Of a stretch of DNA of 64,000 nucleotides, positions 42,593 to 52,255 are shown piece after piece. The translations under genes and the position numbers were made by a program. This DNA comes from Mesorhizobium sp. STM 4661 (GTDB taxonomy: Bacteria > Pseudomonadota > Alphaproteobacteria > Rhizobiales > Rhizobiaceae), in NCBI RefSeq assembly GCF_000359125.1, contig NZ_CAAF010000030.1:1-64000 (forward strand), read 5' to 3'. Every line of letters starts with the position of its first letter. The stretch's first letter is position 1. Under the pieces are notes generated by a model. It searched no databases and was not told the DNA's origin. It saw nothing but the letters and a program-made list of their open reading frames with translations.

Positions 42593-42837
42593 ACGGAGAG
42601 GTCCGCAGCGTCCCTTTGCCGGCGACGCTTTCGGCGACAGGGCCCGAGAGCTACCTCTCGGGCGTAAGGCTCGGGCTCGGTCTGGCGCAAATGCCGCGCT
42701 TCCATGTCGAAGAGGATCTTCGTCGAGGAAGCCTCGTGGCTGTGTTGCCTGATCTTCCGCCGCCCTCTGTTCCTGTGTCTCTCCTTTATGCGCAAAGCCG
42801 GCGGCTTTCACCGCGTGTCCGGGTCTTTATCGATTAG
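42593..42837 (+). pseudogene. 3' fragment of a LysR-family regulator
   Basis: In a frame different from the ccdA fragment, the translation runs FDIDGEVRSVPLPATLSA, GLGLAQMPRFHVEEDLRRG, then SVPVSLLYAQSRRLSPRVRV and FID, the end of a LysR effector-binding domain. The intact LysR at 43279 ends very similarly (ELVVVMDGFPPPPMPVSVLY and on), so this is a relative cut off at its 5' side. The junction with ccdA falls at about 42583-42592. Confidence 0.82.
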
Positions 42838-43278
42838 TTGGCGCAGCAGTTCTCTGGCCGGCTGGGAAGACCGCGGCCACACATGCCCGAGCAAGGCGTT
42901 TGAACTCGCTGGTCTCTATGTAAGACGGTCAAGAGGCGCGGCGAGAAAACGGCGAATTTTGGCGCACATAGGCGGGTTCAACCATGGGAGCCGCCAAAAC
43001 AGAGGTGCGCAGGCGGCGTCCTGTTCTCCTACTGCGGGCACATCATCCACATCGAGCTGTCAGTAAGCTGCAGTTGCACGAGGCGCTTGGCGAGTCCGTG
43101 ATCTTTGCCATCGGCAACAGGACGCGGCGTTGCTTCAGGAGGCGGGGTTCTCGAACATCGAGCTGTTCTATGTTGCGTTCACATTCAAGGGTTGGGTCGG
43201 GTAAGGTTTGATGGCTTGCACCGCCCAGGCTGCGCAAGCTTTCACTCACCTCTCGCGGGCTTCTGGTGATGGTTTCGA
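42838..43278. other. Gene-poor scar region
   Basis: Apart from the methyltransferase tail described separately, I see no gene. Frames here are short and their translations lack motifs. The left edge continues the broken LysR end. It reads as decayed DNA between two recombination points. Confidence 0.5.
43121..43204 (+). pseudogene. Tail of a SAM-dependent methyltransferase
   Basis: A 27-codon frame ending in TAA reads DAALLQEAGFSNIELFYVAF, then TFKGWVG, which matches the C-terminal end of class I methyltransferases (LLxEAGFxxIELFYxAFxFxGW). Nothing upstream in frame continues it. It is a fragment too short for function. Confidence 0.55.
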
Positions 43279-44181
43279 TCACTTTTGGTGCGCTTGGGCC
43301 GATCGAAACAGCTCGGAGAGCCAGTCGATGAAAACCCGGATGCGCGACGATAGATGGCGGCTCTGGGGATAGAGCACGGAGACGGGCATCGGCGGGGGTG
43401 GAAAGCCGTCCATCACCACGACGAGCTCTCCTGTCGCGATTTGATGCTCGACGCGGTAGCGCGGGACCTGAATCAATCCCAGCCCGGCGACACCCGACGC
43501 GGTGTAGATCTCCGCGCCGCGGACGAGCAGGTCGAAGGGTAACGGGATGTCCAACGGCCGTCCGTCCTTCTCGAACTCCATCGGATAGGGCTGGCCTGTC
43601 GCTGAGGCCGTATAGGCGACCATCCGATGGCCCTCAAGTTCGTCTGGCCTCGAGGGGATGCCATGGCGTTCGAGATAGGCCGGACTGGCGAGGGTCACTT
43701 GCGGGAGCGAGGCGATCCGGCGGCCAATGAGTGATGAATCCGACAATTCTCCAGAGCGGATAACGCAGTCGACCCCTTCGGTGATGAGATCGACCATGCG
43801 GTCGGCTTCGCTCAGGTTCAACGAGATTTCCGGGTAGCGGGCTATGAAGTCAGGCAACCCGGGGAGCACGAAGAAGCGCGCGACGGTGCCTTGCATATCG
43901 ACGCGAAGCGGCCCTTTGGGCTCCGCGTTGCGAAAGACACTCTCCACTTCGTCGAGGTCGGCCAGGAGACGAATGCAGCGCTCATGGTAGAGCGCGCCGT
44001 CGAGCGTCGGCCTCACATTCCGCGTTGTCCGGTCGAGCAGCCGGACGCCGAGATCGGCCTCGAGACGCTGAATGGCATGGGTCGCGGTCGGGCGCGGAAC
44101 CTGCAGGTCCCTAGCGGCCTGAGCGAAGCTCCCACGCTCCACGATCCGAACGAACAAACGCATGACGCCGATGCGATCCAT
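43279..44181 (-). CDS. LysR-family transcriptional regulator
   Basis: This 300-residue protein has the LysR winged-helix DNA-binding domain (residues 1-60: FVRIVERGSFAQAARDLQVP) and an effector-binding domain (90-290). It is divergent from the SDR gene at 44492, the usual arrangement for a LysR regulator and its target. The inducer is unknown. Its 3' end is very similar to the LysR fragment at 42593. Confidence 0.88.
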   Translation of the reverse strand: MDRIGVMRLFVRIVERGSFAQAARDLQVPRPTATHAIQRLEADLGVRLLDRTTRNVRPTLDGALYHERCIRLLADLDEVESVFRNAEPKGPLRVDMQGTVARFFVLPGLPDFIARYPEISLNLSEADRMVDLITEGVDCVIRSGELSDSSLIGRRIASLPQVTLASPAYLERHGIPSRPDELEGHRMVAYTASATGQPYPMEFEKDGRPLDIPLPFDLLVRGAEIYTASGVAGLGLIQVPRYRVEHQIATGELVVVMDGFPPPPMPVSVLYPQSRHLSSRIRVFIDWLSELFRSAQAHQK

Positions 44182-44491
44182 GAACGTCTCGTAGCAGATT
44201 GTTATGTTTTCTGAAATGCTGATGTTGAAACAGGCTCGCTACCGCTGAAATTCGAAACGGCTACTTTCTGCGCCACGAAGCGACGGAAAGGAGTTCCAAA
44301 TGTCGAATGAAGCAAAAAGGATAGCCGCCGGTGCACTGGGCCCGGAAACGCGGCCGCGCCGACGAGACCTTCACCATCGCCAAGATGCAGGAAATGCAGA
44401 AGCAGAACCCCGGCTGATCGGTCGCATTTGGGGCGATCTCACGGGCCGCACGCCGTCGTCTCGACGGGGCAACAATTACAGGAAAATCACT
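44182..44491. other. Divergent promoter region, LysR/SDR
   Basis: This 310-base gap should contain the promoters and LysR binding site(s) for both genes; I could not settle on a T-N11-A box. A short frame ending in AKMQEMQKQNPG and a TGA (about 44417) may be the tail of another lost gene. Confidence 0.4.
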
Positions 44492-45232
44492 ATGACCACC
44501 TCAACGAACAAGGTCGCAATCGTCACCGGGGCGTCTCGCGGCATTGGAGCCGCCATCGCGCGGCGACTGGCAAGCGACGGCCTCACAGTCATCGTCAACT
44601 ATGCGGGCAACACCCACGCGGCCGCCAAGCTTGTCGATCGGATCGAGAAGGCGGGCGGCCGGGCCATATCCGCCCAGGCCGATGTCAGCGACCCGCTGGC
44701 TGTGAAGCGGCTGTTCGATTCCGCGGAGGCGACCTACGGCGGCGTCGACGTGCTGGTGAACAACGCCGGCATCATGAAGCTGACGCCGGTGGCCCAGGTT
44801 GACGACGCGACGTTCGATCAGACGATCGCGATCAATCTGAAGGGCACCTTCAACGGTCTTCGGGAGGCCGCAAAGCGGCTGCGCGACGGCGGGCGCATCG
44901 TGAACTTCTCCTCGAGCGTCGTGGGTCTCTATCAGCCGACCTATGGCATCTACGCGGCCACGAAGGCAGCGGTCGAGGCCCTGACGCATATCCTCGCCAA
45001 AGAGCTTGGATCTCGGGGGATCACCGTCAACGCGGTCGCGCCCGGGCCGGTGGCCACCGAGCTTTTCCTCGAGGGGAAGGACCAGGCCACGCTCGACCGC
45101 ATCAAGCAGATGAACCCGCTCGGCCGCCTGGGCGAGGTCGACGACATCGCGCGCGTCGTCTCCCTGCTCGTGGGACCGGACGGCGGCTGGATCAACGGAC
45201 AGATCGTGCGCGCGAACGGCGGCGTGGTCTGA
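44492..45232 (+). CDS. Short-chain dehydrogenase/reductase
   Basis: This 246-residue cytosolic oxidoreductase has the SDR nucleotide motif VTGASRGIGAAIARRL, the NNAG stretch and the Tyr-x3-Lys active site YGIYAATKAAVEA with the preceding Ser (NFSSSVV). NAD(P) specificity and substrate are unknown. AGGA precedes the ATG by 8 bases; a longer frame from 44300 lacks support. It is divergent from the LysR gene and is followed by a truncated second SDR. Confidence 0.88.
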   Translation: MTTSTNKVAIVTGASRGIGAAIARRLASDGLTVIVNYAGNTHAAAKLVDRIEKAGGRAISAQADVSDPLAVKRLFDSAEATYGGVDVLVNNAGIMKLTPVAQVDDATFDQTIAINLKGTFNGLREAAKRLRDGGRIVNFSSSVVGLYQPTYGIYAATKAAVEALTHILAKELGSRGITVNAVAPGPVATELFLEGKDQATLDRIKQMNPLGRLGEVDDIARVVSLLVGPDGGWINGQIVRANGGVV

Positions 45233-45244
45233 GGAGTAAGAACT

Positions 45245-45490
45245 ATGAAGCAAGTTGTTCTCATCACCGGCGCATCGAGCGGCTTCGGCCGCATGATGGC
45301 CAATGCGCTGGCGGCGTCCGGTCACACGGTCCATGCCTCGATGCGTGGACTGAGCCGCAAGAACGCCGGACAGATCGCCGAGGTCGCCACCTACGCCCAG
45401 GAGCACAAGGTCGATCTCCGGACGGTCGCGCTCGACGTCCAGTCCGACGCCTCGGCGACGTCGGCGATCGGGGGCAAACGGCGGCAATAG
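45245..45490 (+). pseudogene. 5' fragment of a second SDR gene
   Basis: The translation starts VVLITGASSGFGRMMANALA, the SDR nucleotide-binding motif, and runs on to LDVQSDASATSAI, then departs into GGKRRQ and a stop at residue 81. The catalytic Tyr-Lys and the rest (about 170 residues) are missing. It starts 12 bases after the intact SDR and was presumably its operon partner. Confidence 0.78.
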
Positions 45491-45912
45491 CGCAGGTTTG
45501 TCGGGTTATCGCCCTACGTCCGTCACTTGATACGATCTGCCTCCACCTGGCACCAGGGCCGATTAGAGCCGCGATCTTCGTGATGACCCGGTTGGTCGCC
45601 CGCTCGAGGATCGTTCTGCAAATGCGCATCCAAGCAGCGGGCTCACTGCATCCCAGACGACGCGCTGACATGGACAACGCTTAGAGATGGTGCGGATGGC
45701 GCTGGCGATCATCTCGTCCGACGTGGTCCGGACACGCGCGATCGTATCAAACGTGAGCGCCTCTCGACCGAACTGTGCTTGACCTGCCGGCCCATCTCAC
45801 TAGCCTTGCTCAAATCGCAGAGGTGGCTGCGAGCAGATAGCCGAAGGGCTCTTAAACATTTCGGCGTGGCACATGTAAACGCGCATTGCACGCATTTGGA
45901 GGAGGTCGTTCC
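45491..45912. other. Gene-poor scar region
   Basis: No gene or recognisable remnant is visible between the SDR fragment and the primase remnant. Frames are short and Arg/Ser-rich. It lies in the part of the window with several gene fragments, so it may be recombined DNA. Confidence 0.45.
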
Positions 45913-46615
45913 GTGCTAGGCGGTGACGCCGGGGGTGAACGCGAAATTGAGGCAGGGATCGAGCGGATTCGAGCCCGAATGGCCGCGATTGAGTCCGAAC
46001 GGGCTGAACTCGAGGCGGCCCTGAGCGATCTCGTGGATCAGCGCGTGGCGATGACCCAGATAAATCATCAACCAAACACCCTCGGAGATGCGCTGACCGT
46101 CACGACGACATCCTCCAGCACCGACAAGATCGCGCTCTTTCGGCGCCTGTTCGCAGGTCGTCCTGACGTATATCCTCTCCGATGGGAAACCAGAAGATCG
46201 CCAAGTCCGGTTATGCGCCCGCGTGCGCGAACGAGTGGGTCAGGGGGATATGCGGCAAACCGCGGGTCAAATGCGGCGAGTGCCCTCATCAAGCCTTCAT
46301 ACCGGTCTCCGATGGCGTGATCGAAAAGCATCTGCGCGGTGCCGACAGCCTGCGCCCATCTACCAATGACTTCGTCGCTGGCGTTTACCCGCTTCTTCCT
46401 GACGAGACCTGTTGGTTTATTGCTGCCGATTTTGATGAGGAGAACTGGGCGGCCGATGCGTTAGCTATATGCTCGAAACGTGCCGTGCCAAAGGGGTGCC
46501 CGCCGCCCTTGAGCGTTCTCGATCCGGCAATGGAGGTCCCGTCTGGATTTTCTTTGGCGCGCATGGCGGCAAAGCGGAGAACGGGATATCGGTCGCTCGG
46601 TTACACAGTTGAGTC
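45913..46615 (+). pseudogene. Frameshifted TOTE-type primase (AEP) gene
   Basis: Three pieces in three frames match the start of the archaeo-eukaryotic primase domain seen in TOTE conflict systems. Piece one (about 45913-46185): coiled coil then DKIALFRRLFAGRPDVYPLR. Piece two (46182 to about 46465): NQKIAKSGYAPACANEWVRG, CGECPHQAF, GVYPLLPDETCWFIAADFDE. Piece three (46469 to about 46615): MLETCRAKGVPAALERSRSG, then PVWIFFGA before the match ends. Two single-base-scale frameshifts, near 46185 and 46465, and loss of the 3' end make it non-functional. Naming rests on motif recall. Confidence 0.7.
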
Positions 46616-46671
46616 GCCCGCATCTACGATTAACGTCTCGTGAGAAATTTTTCTGAACGGATTATGCTTCG

Positions 46672-49164
46672 ATGAAATCCAAGCGCCAAAGCCTGAATTC
46701 CGCGATCAAGCCGAACAGGGAGCCTAAGCTCTCGCGCACCCACGCGCCTACCGATCTTTCGCCGGTGGACTGGCAACGCGGGTTGCGCCGCCAGTTCGGG
46801 CGCGAGCAGGACTTCGGGCTTGAGAATCTGACCAACGAACCGTTTTTCTCCGAATTTCGGGTCAGCAATCCTGTTTCGAAGTCCAGCTACCGCGTGGCGA
46901 TCCGAGGCTTGGGGCCAGGTGGAAATTTCTGTTCATGCCCCGATTATGCCACCAGCGAATTGGGGACCTGCAAGCATCTCGAATTCACGCTTGCCCAGTT
47001 GAAGAAAAAGCGCGGCGCCAGGACGGCGTTTGCGCGCGGTTACCAGCCGGCATTTTCCGAGCTTTATTTGCGTAATGAAGGCAAACGCCGCGTACATTTT
47101 CGCGCCGGAACGGACTGCCCGCCGGCGGTAAGCGAGGCCGCCGACGGTTTGTTCGATGCCGAACGCAACGGGATGCTGCCGGACGAGCGCTTTGGCGAGC
47201 TGGAGCGTTTCATGACCATGGTGTCGAAGTGCGGTCATGAGTTGCGAGCCTATGACGATGCGCTCGATTTCATCGCGGCAAGGCGAGATGCGGACTGGCG
47301 CGCCGCAAAGCTCGAACAGTTGTTTCCACGCGGTGCCGCCGATCCCAAGCTGCTGGCACTGCTGAAGGTACCGCTCTATCCCTATCAGGCCGAGGGGGCG
47401 CTGTTCGCGGTGCGGTCCGGCCGGGCACTGATCGGCGACGATATGGGGCTAGGCAAGACCATACAGGCAATTGCCGCGGCGGAAATACTGGCGCGACATT
47501 TTGGCGTCTCGAAAGTGCTGGTGGTCTGCCCGACCTCGCTCAAATACCAGTGGCAAAGCGAGATCGTGCGTTTCTCGGAGCGAGAGGGTGAAAATGCCGC
47601 GCGAGTCATCAACGGCGGTCGGGCGCAGCGGCAGAAGGACTACGCCCTGGACGATTTCTGCAAGATCACGAACTACGAGAAACTCCAGCCCGATCTCGAC
47701 CTCATCGCCGCATGGGCGCCCGAACTGATCATCGTCGATGAAGCGCAACGGGTCAAAAACTGGAACACCATAGCGGCGCGCGCCTTGAAACGCATCGATA
47801 GTTCCTATGCGATCGTGCTTACCGGGACGCCTTTGGAAAACAAGCTCGAGGAACTGGTCTCCATCGTCCAGTTTGTCGATCAGCACCGGCTGGGGCCGAC
47901 CTGGAAGCTGTTGCACGAGCATCAGGTCAAGGACGAAGCCGGGCGCGTCACCGGCTATACCGGGCTGGAAAGGATCGGCCAAACGCTGGCGCCGGTGATG
48001 ATCCGCCGGCGCAAATCCGAGGTGCTGCGGCAACTGCCCAGCCGGACCGACCAGAACCTGCTGGTGCCGATGACAGAGATGCAAACGCTCCATCATCAGG
48101 AAAACGCCGACGTGGTGGCGAAGATAGTCCAGCGCTGGCGCAAGACCAGGTTCCTGTCGGACAAGGATCAGCGGAGGCTGACCTGTGCCCTGCAGAACAT
48201 GCGCATGTCGTGCAACAGCACCTATCTGCTGGACCGCGAAACCGACCATGGCGTCAAGGCAGACGAACTGGCGGCCCTGTTCGACGGATTGTTCGCCGAG
48301 CCCGAGGCCAAGGCGGTGGTGTTTTCGCAATGGACGCGGACCCATGACATCGTCATCCGCCGCCTCGAGGCGCGTGGGCTGGGCTATGTCAGTTTCCACG
48401 GCGGTGTGCCATCGGAAAAACGGCCGGCACTGGTCGAGCGGTTTCGCGACGATCCCGCCTGCCGCGTGTTCCTGTCCACCGACGCCGGCAGCACGGGCCT
48501 CAATCTGCAGCATGCATCGACCCTGGTGAACATGGATTTGCCGTGGAACCCGGCGATCCTCGAACAGCGCATCGCGCGCATCCATCGCATGGGTCAGTTG
48601 CGGCCGGTGCAGGTCGTCAATTTCGTGGCAAAGGGCACCATCGAGGAGGGTATGCTTTCGGTGCTGGCGTTCAAACGCTCCTTGTCGGCGGGAATTCTCG
48701 ACGGCGGCAGTGGCGAGATTTCGCTCGGCGGCTCGCGTCTCAACCGCTTCATGAAGGACGTGGAAAATGTCACCGGAAGCATGGGGGAGGGCGAGGCCGT
48801 AACGCCGGCTGAGGAGGTGACGAACATCGCCGCCGCGGATGCGGCCGGATCCGTGGAAGATGTAAATGCGGATGTAAACGCTGGCGCTAGCGAGACGGCG
48901 ATCGCGCGAACTGATAAGGCCGGAGCACCACCGAGCGATACGGGTGCCGATCCCTGGCACGCCTTGCTGCAGGTCGGCGCCCAGTTTGTCGCCGCGCTGG
49001 CGTCCGCCAACGATCCCAGCGCTCCGGCGCATCCATGGATCGAGCGCGATCCCGCCACCGGCGCGCAAAGCCTCAAAATGCCGCTGCCGCCACCGGAAGC
49101 CGCGAGACAACTTGCCGATACGCTTTCTGCACTCGCCGACAGCTTGCGGGGGAAGATTGCGTGA
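46672..49164 (+). CDS. SNF2-family helicase with N-terminal SWIM zinc finger
   Basis: This 830-residue protein has a SWIM zinc-binding motif (CSCPDYATSELGTCKHLEF, about residues 86-104), then a full SNF2/SF2 ATPase: GDDMGLGKTIQ (about 255), VVCPTSLKYQW, DEAQRVKNW, LTGTPLENK, and the helicase C block FLSTDAGSTGLNLQ with IHRMGQLRPVQVVNFV. Such proteins remodel protein-DNA complexes or act in DNA repair and defence. The last 150 residues are Ala/Asp/Glu-rich and probably disordered, with no enzyme motif. It starts 56 bases after the primase remnant; association with that system is possible but not shown. Confidence 0.87.
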   Translation: MKSKRQSLNSAIKPNREPKLSRTHAPTDLSPVDWQRGLRRQFGREQDFGLENLTNEPFFSEFRVSNPVSKSSYRVAIRGLGPGGNFCSCPDYATSELGTCKHLEFTLAQLKKKRGARTAFARGYQPAFSELYLRNEGKRRVHFRAGTDCPPAVSEAADGLFDAERNGMLPDERFGELERFMTMVSKCGHELRAYDDALDFIAARRDADWRAAKLEQLFPRGAADPKLLALLKVPLYPYQAEGALFAVRSGRALIGDDMGLGKTIQAIAAAEILARHFGVSKVLVVCPTSLKYQWQSEIVRFSEREGENAARVINGGRAQRQKDYALDDFCKITNYEKLQPDLDLIAAWAPELIIVDEAQRVKNWNTIAARALKRIDSSYAIVLTGTPLENKLEELVSIVQFVDQHRLGPTWKLLHEHQVKDEAGRVTGYTGLERIGQTLAPVMIRRRKSEVLRQLPSRTDQNLLVPMTEMQTLHHQENADVVAKIVQRWRKTRFLSDKDQRRLTCALQNMRMSCNSTYLLDRETDHGVKADELAALFDGLFAEPEAKAVVFSQWTRTHDIVIRRLEARGLGYVSFHGGVPSEKRPALVERFRDDPACRVFLSTDAGSTGLNLQHASTLVNMDLPWNPAILEQRIARIHRMGQLRPVQVVNFVAKGTIEEGMLSVLAFKRSLSAGILDGGSGEISLGGSRLNRFMKDVENVTGSMGEGEAVTPAEEVTNIAAADAAGSVEDVNADVNAGASETAIARTDKAGAPPSDTGADPWHALLQVGAQFVAALASANDPSAPAHPWIERDPATGAQSLKMPLPPPEAARQLADTLSALADSLRGKIA

Positions 49165-49685
49165 CGGGCGGCCGCTGAACACATGATCGCTTCGGTCGCC
49201 AGCCAACTCGTCTGCCGCGCCGGGCTCCAGTCCGACCTAATTGCAGGCTGGGCCTTAATGCGGCGCGGCTGTCAGCGAGAACAATGTCCATGGCGAGAAG
49301 GCCGGTGATCTTGCTTGATGACAACGAACAGCCTGCGCCTCGGGTAGGCCCCAGGGGCGGCAATCTAGAAGGTGAAGGTCCGACCTTTCGCGGAAGTTTC
49401 GTGGACCCATCTGACAGCGCCGTTTAATTAACCATAACATCGTTCCGGCAGCCGGCCCCAAGGCGACCATGGATCCGAATAGCCAGGTTGAGAAACCGTC
49501 CGGCAATCATTGCGGACACTCGGCCTCTGATGTAATTTAGGAATTGATCAAGTGAGGAATATGCCCGCTGTCGCGACGGCTTTTCTCTCTTTCCTGTCCC
49601 GGCAGATTGCATGCTCTCTAACAGACCTTGATACCGCAAGTTGTGTTCTTGTGGTGACCAGGGAACAACGGTTAAGGGATTTGCC
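49165..49685. other. Intergenic stretch
   Basis: No gene is supported. Minus-strand frames here mostly mirror the ends of neighbouring genes. The right end carries AAGGGA, the ribosome site of the caspase-like gene, and presumably its promoter. Confidence 0.5.
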
Positions 49686-52238
49686 ATGCTCCGACGTTGC
49701 GGATTCGTTGCAGCCGTCATCCTCGCAAGCTTTGCGACCTTGGACGCGTCCGCCCTCGAGCGAAGAGTTGCCTTTGTCATCGGCAATTCCGACTACCGGG
49801 AAATCTCGGCCCTCAAGAACCCGGCCAAGGATGTTGTGGCCGTATCCGATATGTTTCGGCAGGCTGGTTTCGAGGTGTTCGTTGCGAGCAATCTCACCAA
49901 GCTGCAGTTCGAAGACCAGTTCCGCAACTATCTGGCCGCCGTGGACGGCGCCGATATCGCCGTCCTCTACTATTCCGGTCACGGCTTTCAGATCGGTGGC
50001 GAAAATTTCCTCATCCCGGTAGACGCGTCGTTGAAACAGGCGGCCGACGTCGAGGTCCAGGCGATCAAGCTGAACGACGTGCTGGAGCAGATGCGTTCGA
50101 AGTCGAAAATCCAGGTGATCATGCTCGATGCCTGCCGCAACAATCCATTCCCGCGAAAGGATTATTGGCTGAGGGATCAGCTTGTTGTCGCGAGCGGCAC
50201 CGGTCTTGCGCAAGTAAGAAGCTCGCTGAACACGCTGATCGCCTTTGCCACCGCACCCGGCGCGGTTGCCTATGACGGCGCCGGCGACCTCAGTCCTTTT
50301 TCCTCAGCGTTTGCTCGTCGCGCTCTGGCCCCCAACCAGGAGATTCACACGGTCATGTCGGCCGTGCGCCGGGATGTGGTTGAGGCTACAAAGGGCTTGC
50401 AGGTTCCCTGGGAGAACTCATCGCTGATCGACGAAGTCGTTCTGATGCGTCGCAGCAGCCGCCCATCGCTGCCGCCGGTGCTGGAGAAGGTCGTGCTGTC
50501 GGGGGCCGGCCCCGTCGATCTGGATCTCGCGGAACCGGTCGAGGCCGACGGCGGGACAATCACCGTCAGCATCGAAAGATCGCCCACGCTCGGACGCCTG
50601 ATGCTGGACGGTAAGGTCGTCGAGGCGGGAGAACAGATCCAGGGCAAGGACCTGCCGCGTTTGCAGATGGATGTCCCCAAGGGGATCGGCGAGCCGGAAG
50701 AGATGGATATGCTGGCCTATGCCGCACGCGACAATTGGGGCGGCGAAGCCAGGGGCATGCTGGTGTTTCGGGTCAAGAGCGGCGAAGGACCCCGGGGCGA
50801 ACAGGTGATGGCCTCGCTCGAAGCCGAGCAGAAGCAGCAGGTGCTGGAGCGGGGCATCCATATCACCGGCGCCGCCGAGGCGATCGAAAACCGGGAGATC
50901 GACATTCCCGTCGGCGTCGGCCCGATTCCGCTGAAGCTGAATTTCCCGACAGAGGATCCGGCGGTCAGCCTGAGAGTTGCGAGCTATCCGGCCACGGGAA
51001 CACTCTCGCTGCCCGATCGAATCCTGTCGCCCGACTCGAGTCTGATGGCCGATGAGGTCGACCGGCTGCGCTATGAGCCCCAGATCGGAGCCGGCAAAAC
51101 GGTCGAGGTCGCCTTCGAGATCCGGGCGGGGAGCGCCGCATCCAAGCCCGCCACGATGAAACTCTCGCCCACCGTCGATCCGTGCGATTCGGCTGCCGGC
51201 GAACCCCTCGACCTGCAAGGCGTCGTCCCCGGCCTGCTGCCAAATGAAATCGGCGCCGACGCGGTGAAGCTCTGCGAGGCTGCGGTCAAGGCGTATCCCG
51301 ATGTCGCTCGCTTCCGCTATGAACTGGGGCGCGCGCTGCTTGCAGCCCGCAAGGTCGACCAGGCCAGGAAAGCTATCCAGCAGGCTGCCGACAGGGGGCA
51401 CGTGCGCGCCGTTTTCGAACTCGGCTACCTCTACGCGACCGGAACGGGCGTGCCTGTCGACCGCAAGCAGGCCAATACCTTCTACGCGGCTGCGGCCGAC
51501 AAGGGCGATCCCTACGGGATGACGTCGTGGGGCCGTGCCTTGTTCAATGGCTACGGCGTCGAGCGCGATACGGCCAAGGGGCTGGACCTGCTGCTCAAGG
51601 CGGCGGCGATGGGGCACACCTATGCCATGAACGATCTCGGCGCGATCTTCACCGAAGGCCGCAATGGTGTGACCGCCGATCAGGCCCGCGCCGTTGCTTT
51701 CCTGGAGGCTGGCGTGCAGCGGCAGGACATGTATTCGATGAACCTGCTTGCCCGGAACTATCTGTCCGGCGCGGGCGTCGAGAAAAATCCGAAAACGGCG
51801 CTGGCCCTGTTTCAGAAAGCCACCGAACTCGGCCAGCCCTATGCTCCGGGCAATCTTGCGCGCATGTATCGCGACGGCGTCGGCGTCGAGCGCAACCCGG
51901 CGGAAGCGCAAAGACTGTTCGAGATGGCGACCATGCGGGGCGACCCGTCCGGTGCCTTCGATCGCGCGGTTCTCGAAATGGAAAAGGGCGAAAAGGCCGA
52001 TCAGGCCACGGCCGTCCGTTTTCTGGCATTCGCGGTCGCGCTGGACACCCGCGACCAGTTGCCGGAGGCCCGGACGAACCTCGCGAAATTCGGCACGAAG
52101 GTGAAAACGGCAGCGTTGAAGCAGTTGCGCCAGGAGCTCAGGTCGAAGGTCCCCGCATCCGGTTCGCCGGACAATCAACTGGTCGGCGCGGCCAGGCGGG
52201 TCTGGGAAGAAGCCAACCCGCGTCGGGACGTGTTTTAA
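49686..52238 (+). CDS. Caspase-like (C14) peptidase with Sel1 repeats
   Basis: This 850-residue secreted protein (signal 1-23, cut near DASA) has a caspase-like domain (about 24-250) with YYSGHGF (H99) and LDACRNNP (C150). The central region (about 270-510) holds segments resembling bacterial beta-sandwich repeats (SIERSPTLGRLMLDGKVVEA, later SYPATGTLSLPDRI). The C-terminal part (about 550-770) contains at least four Sel1-type tetratricopeptide repeats (ELGYLYATGTGV, DLGAIFTEGRNG, LLARNYLSGAGVEK, NLARMYRDGVGVE). It should cleave or bind periplasmic partners; targets are unknown. It is near the T6SS genes and followed by a lipoprotein gene. Confidence 0.86.
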   Translation: MLRRCGFVAAVILASFATLDASALERRVAFVIGNSDYREISALKNPAKDVVAVSDMFRQAGFEVFVASNLTKLQFEDQFRNYLAAVDGADIAVLYYSGHGFQIGGENFLIPVDASLKQAADVEVQAIKLNDVLEQMRSKSKIQVIMLDACRNNPFPRKDYWLRDQLVVASGTGLAQVRSSLNTLIAFATAPGAVAYDGAGDLSPFSSAFARRALAPNQEIHTVMSAVRRDVVEATKGLQVPWENSSLIDEVVLMRRSSRPSLPPVLEKVVLSGAGPVDLDLAEPVEADGGTITVSIERSPTLGRLMLDGKVVEAGEQIQGKDLPRLQMDVPKGIGEPEEMDMLAYAARDNWGGEARGMLVFRVKSGEGPRGEQVMASLEAEQKQQVLERGIHITGAAEAIENREIDIPVGVGPIPLKLNFPTEDPAVSLRVASYPATGTLSLPDRILSPDSSLMADEVDRLRYEPQIGAGKTVEVAFEIRAGSAASKPATMKLSPTVDPCDSAAGEPLDLQGVVPGLLPNEIGADAVKLCEAAVKAYPDVARFRYELGRALLAARKVDQARKAIQQAADRGHVRAVFELGYLYATGTGVPVDRKQANTFYAAAADKGDPYGMTSWGRALFNGYGVERDTAKGLDLLLKAAAMGHTYAMNDLGAIFTEGRNGVTADQARAVAFLEAGVQRQDMYSMNLLARNYLSGAGVEKNPKTALALFQKATELGQPYAPGNLARMYRDGVGVERNPAEAQRLFEMATMRGDPSGAFDRAVLEMEKGEKADQATAVRFLAFAVALDTRDQLPEARTNLAKFGTKVKTAALKQLRQELRSKVPASGSPDNQLVGAARRVWEEANPRRDVF

Positions 52239-52255
52239 TCAATCAGGAGGGGCAA

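Noticed and set aside
47449..49206. A 585-residue minus-strand open frame opposite the SNF2 helicase.
   Set aside because: The plus strand has all helicase motifs. The antisense frame is a codon-bias shadow.
49255..49506. An 83-residue minus-strand frame with a hydrophobic start between the helicase and caspase genes.
   Set aside because: No ribosome site, no family and a composition that changes abruptly; I could not support it as a gene.
50418..52178. A 586-residue minus-strand open frame opposite the caspase-Sel1 gene.
   Set aside because: It is antisense to a gene with signal peptide, His-Cys dyad and repeats; its own translation has no recognisable domain.
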